The translations under genes and the position numbers were made by a program. From NCBI RefSeq assembly GCF_009363115.1, contig NZ_CP045298.1, positions 945,001-1,009,000 of the forward strand: a stretch of DNA of 64,000 nt. Reading direction: 5' to 3'. This document shows, one piece after another, positions 60,436-64,000 of this stretch (position 1 is its first letter; each line of letters starts with the position of its first letter). This DNA is from Paenibacillus brasilensis (GTDB lineage: Bacteria; Bacillota; Bacilli; Paenibacillales; Paenibacillaceae). A model generated the notes under the pieces. That model saw nothing but the letters and a program-made list of their open reading frames with translations, did not search any database and was not told the origin of the DNA.

Positions 60436-61854
60436 TTATGAATTGGCCGCCTGTCCTTTTTCTTCTACCTGGATAGTCGCACCAACACTGGCACCTGCAA
60501 AAATACCCTTTTTCTTATTAGGATAGAGGGAGTCCATATAGGTTCGGGTTTCTGCAACGACAATGCCCGACAAGCCGAGCAGTGCAATCAGATTCGGAAA
60601 GGCCATCATCGCGTTAAAGATATCTGCCAGCAGCCAGATGGCATCCAGCTTGATGAACGCGCCTCCGGCAACCAGTGCGATGAACAGATATCGGTATGGC
60701 TTAATCCATTTGACGCCAAGCAAATATTCAACACAGCGTTCCCCGTAGTAATTCCAGCCAAGCATGGTCGTGAACGCGAACATAATCAGAATGATCGTAA
60801 GCAATTCTGCACCCAGCGGAAATGCGCTGGAAAATGCCTGCTGAGTCATCAGACCCGCATCGGTAGGACCGCTCCACACACCACTAACCAGTAGCGTCAG
60901 CCCGGTCATCAGACAGATAACCATGGTGTCAATAAACACACCTGTCATGGAGATCAGCCCTTGCTCCGCAGGCCATTTGGTTTTGGCAGCTGCGGCTGCA
61001 ATCGGCGCGCTTCCCAGACCCGCCTCATTGGCAAAAATACCTCTGGCTACCCCACTGCGCATCGCCAGCATAATCGTGGCCCCGGCAAATCCCCCCGTCG
61101 CAGACGTGGTCGAAAATGCGGAGTGCAGCACAAGCGCGATTGCGGCGGGAAGCTGGTCAGCAAACCGAATCAGTACGATGATACAAATCAGCACGTACAG
61201 GCCCGTTTTAAAGGGAACGACCTTGGTCGATACCTTGGCAATGCTTTTGAGCCCTCCAATCGTAACCAGTGCTGTAAGGGTGGCAATAATCAGCGCTGTT
61301 GCAATTGGCGGAACGCCAAAGCTGTTTTCGGTCGAGGATACAATGGCTTTGACCTGTGGAAACGTTCCAATGCCGAATAACGCCACCAGCATACCCGAAA
61401 AGGCAAACAGCATCGCCAGCGGTTTAAAGCGGCGTCCCAGACCATTTTCAATATAATACATCGGGCCACCGGAAAATTGTCCATTCCGATCCTTCACCCG
61501 GTACTTTACCGCAAGTACACCTTCCGCATATTTCGTCGCCATCCCAAAAAAGGCTGCAACGAGCATCCAGAACAAAGCACCTGGCCCACCCAGCTTAATA
61601 GCTGTCGCTACGCCGACAATACTTCCTGTGCCAACTGTAGCCGCAAGCGCTGTGCTCAGGGCCGCAAAGCTGCTTACATCCCCGCTGCCTTCATTGGGGG
61701 CCTTGCCAATCAGCTTGATCGCCAAAGGCAGGCGAAATACCTGCAGCAATTTTAAACGTATGGTCAGCCACAACCCCGTTCCCATCACGAGAATAATGAG
61801 AGGCGCCCCCCATATCCAACTGCTAATCGTTTCTAACACATGTACCAAATTCAT
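60436..61854 (-). CDS. Alanine/glycine:cation symporter (AGCS family)
   Basis: A secondary amino-acid transporter of 472 aa with about ten membrane helices. Family blocks are TGLWLTIRLKLLQVFRLPLA near the N-terminus, TVGTGSIVGVATAIKLGGPG, FSGGPMYYIENGLGRRFKPL and the FANEAGLGSAPIAAAAA segment. The start is the ATG at 61854 with GGAGG upstream; an in-frame open extension to 62007 is leader RNA. A tandem glycine riboswitch in the leader shows that the physiological substrate is likely glycine (import or export). Confidence 0.93.
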   Translation of the reverse strand: MNLVHVLETISSWIWGAPLIILVMGTGLWLTIRLKLLQVFRLPLAIKLIGKAPNEGSGDVSSFAALSTALAATVGTGSIVGVATAIKLGGPGALFWMLVAAFFGMATKYAEGVLAVKYRVKDRNGQFSGGPMYYIENGLGRRFKPLAMLFAFSGMLVALFGIGTFPQVKAIVSSTENSFGVPPIATALIIATLTALVTIGGLKSIAKVSTKVVPFKTGLYVLICIIVLIRFADQLPAAIALVLHSAFSTTSATGGFAGATIMLAMRSGVARGIFANEAGLGSAPIAAAAAKTKWPAEQGLISMTGVFIDTMVICLMTGLTLLVSGVWSGPTDAGLMTQQAFSSAFPLGAELLTIILIMFAFTTMLGWNYYGERCVEYLLGVKWIKPYRYLFIALVAGGAFIKLDAIWLLADIFNAMMAFPNLIALLGLSGIVVAETRTYMDSLYPNKKKGIFAGASVGATIQVEEKGQAANS

Positions 61855-61878
61855 CTCAACCCGCTCCTCCAGCATATT

Positions 61879-61915
61879 AAAAAACAAAAAAGAGTCAAAT
61901 CCGCTGATTCGACTC
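61879..61915 (-). terminator. Leader terminator between glycine riboswitch and symporter
   Basis: GAGTCGAAT and ATTTGACTC form a 9-bp stem with a 6-nt loop, followed by TTTTTTGTTTTTT on the minus strand, 25 nt before the symporter ATG. It is the probable expression platform of the riboswitch. Confidence 0.85.
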
Positions 61916-62023
61916 CTGGAGAGGTTAAAGGCACGAAAAAATAAAACCCTTTTGTGCAGGTTCTGGGCCACTACATAGCTTAAAATAGCTATAAAAAAGT
62001 AGGGCACTCCCTGTCACAGGTTA

Positions 62024-62206
62024 TTCGCGTCTCTGTCCTTTTGCCTGAGAGTTTAAGCAGATGTTCTCTGCGGTGCACCTTCGGCGCCCAATTAAGGGTC
62101 TCTCCAGAGTTCTGTCCGTTTACGGTCCCGCTTGCTGTAATCAGCCAAGCACCTGAGAGTTTTGCCCCTTCGGTCGGAACTTTCGTTCCATCTCCCGCAA
62201 ACATCA
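62024..62206 (-). promoter_or_regulatory. Tandem glycine riboswitch
   Basis: Two consecutive aptamers on the minus strand: the first (about 62198-62097) contains GGGAGA, CCGAAGGGGCAAAACTCTCA and GGACAGAACTCTGGAGAGAC; after a short linker the second (about 62091-62025) contains GCGCCGAAGGTGCACC, AAACTCTCAGGCAAAAGGAC and AGAG. These match the conserved core of both halves of the gcvT-type element. It precedes an alanine/glycine symporter and not the glycine cleavage operon. Confidence 0.95.
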
Positions 62207-62230
62207 ACCAGACATATGAAATTGTTTTTT

Positions 62231-62260
62231 ATTATACAGAAAACTTTCAGCTTATTACAA
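62231..62260 (-). promoter_or_regulatory. Promoter of the riboswitch-symporter transcript
   Basis: TTGTAA (62260-62255), an 18-nt spacer and TATAAT (62236-62231) on the minus strand; the start would fall near 62223, about 17 nt before the first aptamer. Confidence 0.72.
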
Positions 62261-62701
62261 GTGAAAAATTTGTGAAGCCCTCTGAGATATATTATTGTAA
62301 CTTCCTTTCCTGATGGTGAGTTTAGGATCAATATGAAGGATACATGCTGGCGCTAAAGCATCTCGCTGGACTTCTTTTAGACATTAGAAAAACTCCCATC
62401 ATTGTAGCAGTAGAAGTTTTTGTTTTTTCTACTGTTTACTATGATGGGAGCATATCACAACGGCTACGCCGATTATTGTAACGAATTCTGCTCAATATCT
62501 CGATGTGCTGAGCACAATGGAAACAGAAGTGAAGCGCGAGGATTACTTATTGACTGTGGTTGTCTAACGTTTAGCTTTAGGACAAAAGAAGTTTTCCATA
62601 GGGAAAGTTTCTTTTTTTGTACATCATGAGACAAGTATTACAGCTAAAAATGGAAATATCACTTATTGTAAGTGTGAGATTGTAAAAAAAGGAGGATTTC
62701 T
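62261..62701. other. 441-nt intergenic region upstream of the thioredoxin-like gene
   Basis: It contains a large orphan hairpin (62393-62450) and a small CACTTA-TTG-TAAGTG dyad near 62661-62675, ahead of the ribosome site of the next gene. A 69-codon open frame beginning inside the hairpin lacks a ribosome site and is not called. I see no other feature. Confidence 0.55.
62393..62450. repeat. Long inverted repeat / orphan hairpin
   Basis: CTCCCATCAT (62393-62402) is the exact complement of ATGATGGGAG (62441-62450), and AGTAGAA (62409-62415) of TTCTACT (62427-62433), giving a nearly continuous 25-bp stem with a T-rich loop. On the minus strand a TTTTTCTAATG tract follows, like a terminator, but no minus-strand gene ends here. 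Confidence 0.8.
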
Positions 62702-63217
62702 GTGAAAAAATCATATATCGCCGGGCTAAGTGTCATTGTTCTGCTTCTCATTGCTATCGCTATTTCAGCTGTAGTGAAATTTCAGGACCTGGAGCAGGTT
62801 GTTCAGCAGAAAGACAAAGAAATTCAAGCGAGTAAAAGCAATTACCCCGAAATATATGACCACTTGAATGCGGTTACATTTGATGGCTTTAAAAGCTTGA
62901 TTCAGCAGGATCAAAGTGTGTTTGTCTACGTCGGCAGACCTAGCTGTGGTGACTGCAACCGTTTTGAGCCTAAGTTTAACAAGATGGTTGAACAGTATCA
63001 TTTGGGCTCCAAAATTACATTTTTTAATGTTCATAAAATTCATGAAGACAAGCCCCAATGGAATAAATTCAAAGCGGATTACAATGTAAAATACACCCCC
63101 ACGATTGCAGAATTCAAACAGGGCAAGCTGATTGATAAAATAGAATGGACGCCTGAAAGAGACCTCAGTACGGATGCCGTCAAAGAGTGGCTGATTTCTA
63201 AGAAACTTATCTTATAA
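62702..63217 (+). CDS. Membrane-anchored thioredoxin-like protein
   Basis: A 171-aa protein with an N-terminal membrane anchor (residues 4-26), a short coiled coil (LEQVVQQKDKEIQAS) and a thioredoxin-like domain with the active-site pair in GRPSCGDCNRF near residues 79-89, and the cis-proline in YTPTIAEF. FVYVGRPSC resembles proteins annotated as bacteriocin transport accessory proteins, but no bacteriocin gene is near. The start is GTG with GGAGG 6 nt upstream. It is alone, followed by a strong terminator. A role in extracytoplasmic thiol-disulfide exchange is inferred. Confidence 0.85.
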   Translation: MKKSYIAGLSVIVLLLIAIAISAVVKFQDLEQVVQQKDKEIQASKSNYPEIYDHLNAVTFDGFKSLIQQDQSVFVYVGRPSCGDCNRFEPKFNKMVEQYHLGSKITFFNVHKIHEDKPQWNKFKADYNVKYTPTIAEFKQGKLIDKIEWTPERDLSTDAVKEWLISKKLIL

Positions 63218-63266
63218 GCCTTGTGCTTCGCTAAGCATTACGGTATACAAACAAGCTGTTCATGCG

Positions 63267-63310
63267 AAAAAAAGGTATTCATGCGCCCAAAGCATGAATA
63301 CCTTTTTTTT
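63267..63310. terminator. Bidirectional terminator between the thioredoxin-like gene and manC
   Basis: AAAGGTATTCATGC and GCATGAATACCTTT form a perfect 14-bp stem; T8 follows on the plus strand and T7 on the minus strand. It serves both convergent genes. Confidence 0.95.
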
Positions 63311-63414
63311 GGAAAACATACAAGTATCCACTCAATAAAAATAGGTCTTCCCCCTGTTTTACTACCTTCTCATTACCTGAACATTTACCCCCGAGTCCCT
63401 TATATTGTAAGAAA

Positions 63415-64000
63415 TCATAGGGCATGAGTGTCCATCGGATCGGGAAACTCGTATCGACTAATATCCGTTTCAGATACGATATGTCCGATTTGTGACTCGA
63501 TGAATTCCAAATCTCCCTCTATTGCCCCTATAAAATGCTTTGCACCAGGCTCCACGACGATAACCTCACCGGGGCTGACCGTCTGTGTCACGCCATTGAT
63601 ACATACGCTCCCCATTCCTGAGACGATGGTCCAAACTTCTTTTCGGAAATGATGTTCATGATAGCTGATAAATCTCCCAGCCGAAATGACGACTCGTTTG
63701 GTCACTGTCTGCAGTCCACTTGCCGCCTGTTGATGAGATAATACAGTTTGCTTTCCCCAGAAGCGCTCTTCAAAACGCGGACCGATTTCAATTTCTGCCA
63801 CCATATCCTTAATGCCTGTAGAAGATTGTCGATCTGTAACCAGTACGCCATCCGGCCCGGCAACAACGATAATGTCTGGAACATTCCAGATGCTGACCGG
63901 AATCTCCAATTCATTGATAATATGCGATTCATGTGAAGCTTCCGAAATATAGCCAGGCCCGCTCAGCTCTGAGCTCATCTCCCGTACCAACGAATCCCAG
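63415..64000 (-). CDS. Mannose-1-phosphate guanylyltransferase, C-terminal part with cupin (cut by window edge)
   Basis: The frame is open to the right edge, so the N-terminus lies outside. The visible 194 residues begin in the WDSL block that follows the nucleotidyltransferase active site in this family. Next come the left-handed beta part (VSIWNVPDIIVVAGPDGVLV, DRQSSTGIKDM) and a C-terminal type II phosphomannose-isomerase cupin (YHEHHFRKEVWTIVSGMGSV, VSPGEVIVVEPGAKHFIGAI) with the metal His/Glu residues. The enzyme makes GDP-mannose for exopolysaccharide or glycan synthesis. A TTG at 63990 gives an apparent start but the homology continues upstream, so it is not used. Whether the cupin retains isomerase activity is unknown. 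Confidence 0.82.
   Translation of the reverse strand, partial: WDSLVREMSSELSGPGYISEASHESHIINELEIPVSIWNVPDIIVVAGPDGVLVTDRQSSTGIKDMVAEIEIGPRFEERFWGKQTVLSHQQAASGLQTVTKRVVISAGRFISYHEHHFRKEVWTIVSGMGSVCINGVTQTVSPGEVIVVEPGAKHFIGAIEGDLEFIESQIGHIVSETDISRYEFPDPMDTHAL

Noticed and set aside
61855-62007. N-terminal extension of the symporter
   Set aside because: It runs through the riboswitch terminator; the ATG at 61854 has the ribosome site and family N-terminus.
62420-62629. 69-codon plus-strand frame
   Set aside because: It starts inside a hairpin, lacks a ribosome site and has no recognisable content.

Overview
The window looks like a chromosomal segment of a spore-forming Gram-positive bacterium of the Paenibacillus polymyxa group. 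The evidence is the Bacillales gene order, several sporulation genes (safA-like, spo0B, spoIVFA/FB, spoIIB-like, spoVID), a T-box leader, a glycine riboswitch, and a GH1 beta-glucosidase that closely matches what I remember of P. polymyxa BglB. From 1 to about 48.8 kb nearly every gene is on the minus strand, so transcription runs right to left.

Layout by coordinate. 1-6 kb: 3' part of a LysM spore-coat protein with a six-copy 36-bp repeat, then ilvE, pheA, thrB, hom and pheB (amino-acid synthesis). 6-12.4 kb: obgE, spo0B, rpmA, prp, rplU with an L21 leader, rng, spoIVFB, spoIVFA. 12.4-12.87 kb: a non-coding stretch with stacked hairpins and a repeat-like element. 12.9-20 kb: minD, minC, mreD, mreC (apparent CTG start), mreB, radC, maf, a DUF4321 protein and a SpoIIB-like SPOR protein. 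20-27.2 kb: murC, folC, valS behind a valine T-box, spoVID. 27.4-36 kb: an RluA-type pseudouridine synthase and the heme operon hemA-hemX-precorrin-2 dehydrogenase-hemC-cobA/hemD fusion-hemB-hemL. 36-48.8 kb: speD, an unrecognised gene, engB, lonA, lonB, ispG, clpX, clpP, tig and a ysoA-like gene.

The order resembles the B. subtilis 245-250 degree region, as I remember it, with differences: murC, ispG and clpP sit inside the block, the thrC, comC and ysxE genes expected there are absent, and cobA is fused to hemD.

From 49 kb the content changes to separate small units on both strands: tRNA-Arg(UCU) and exoA; a beta-glucoside module (bglB, two permeases, a binding lipoprotein, a divergent LacI regulator with three matching operator-like palindromes); glpFK with a structured leader and a cre-like site; a PTS EIICB for N-acetylglucosamine; an alanine/glycine:cation symporter behind a tandem glycine riboswitch; a membrane-anchored thioredoxin-like protein; and the 3' part of a mannose-1-phosphate guanylyltransferase with a C-terminal cupin.

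I found no prophage, insertion sequence, CRISPR array or clearly new multi-gene system. The less-explained parts are the 12.54-12.86 kb element, the LacI operator triad, the riboswitch/terminator layout before the symporter, the orphan hairpin at 62.4 kb, the unrecognised 195-aa protein, the membrane-anchored Spo0B and the CTG start of mreC. All start choices, promoters and hairpins were read by eye.
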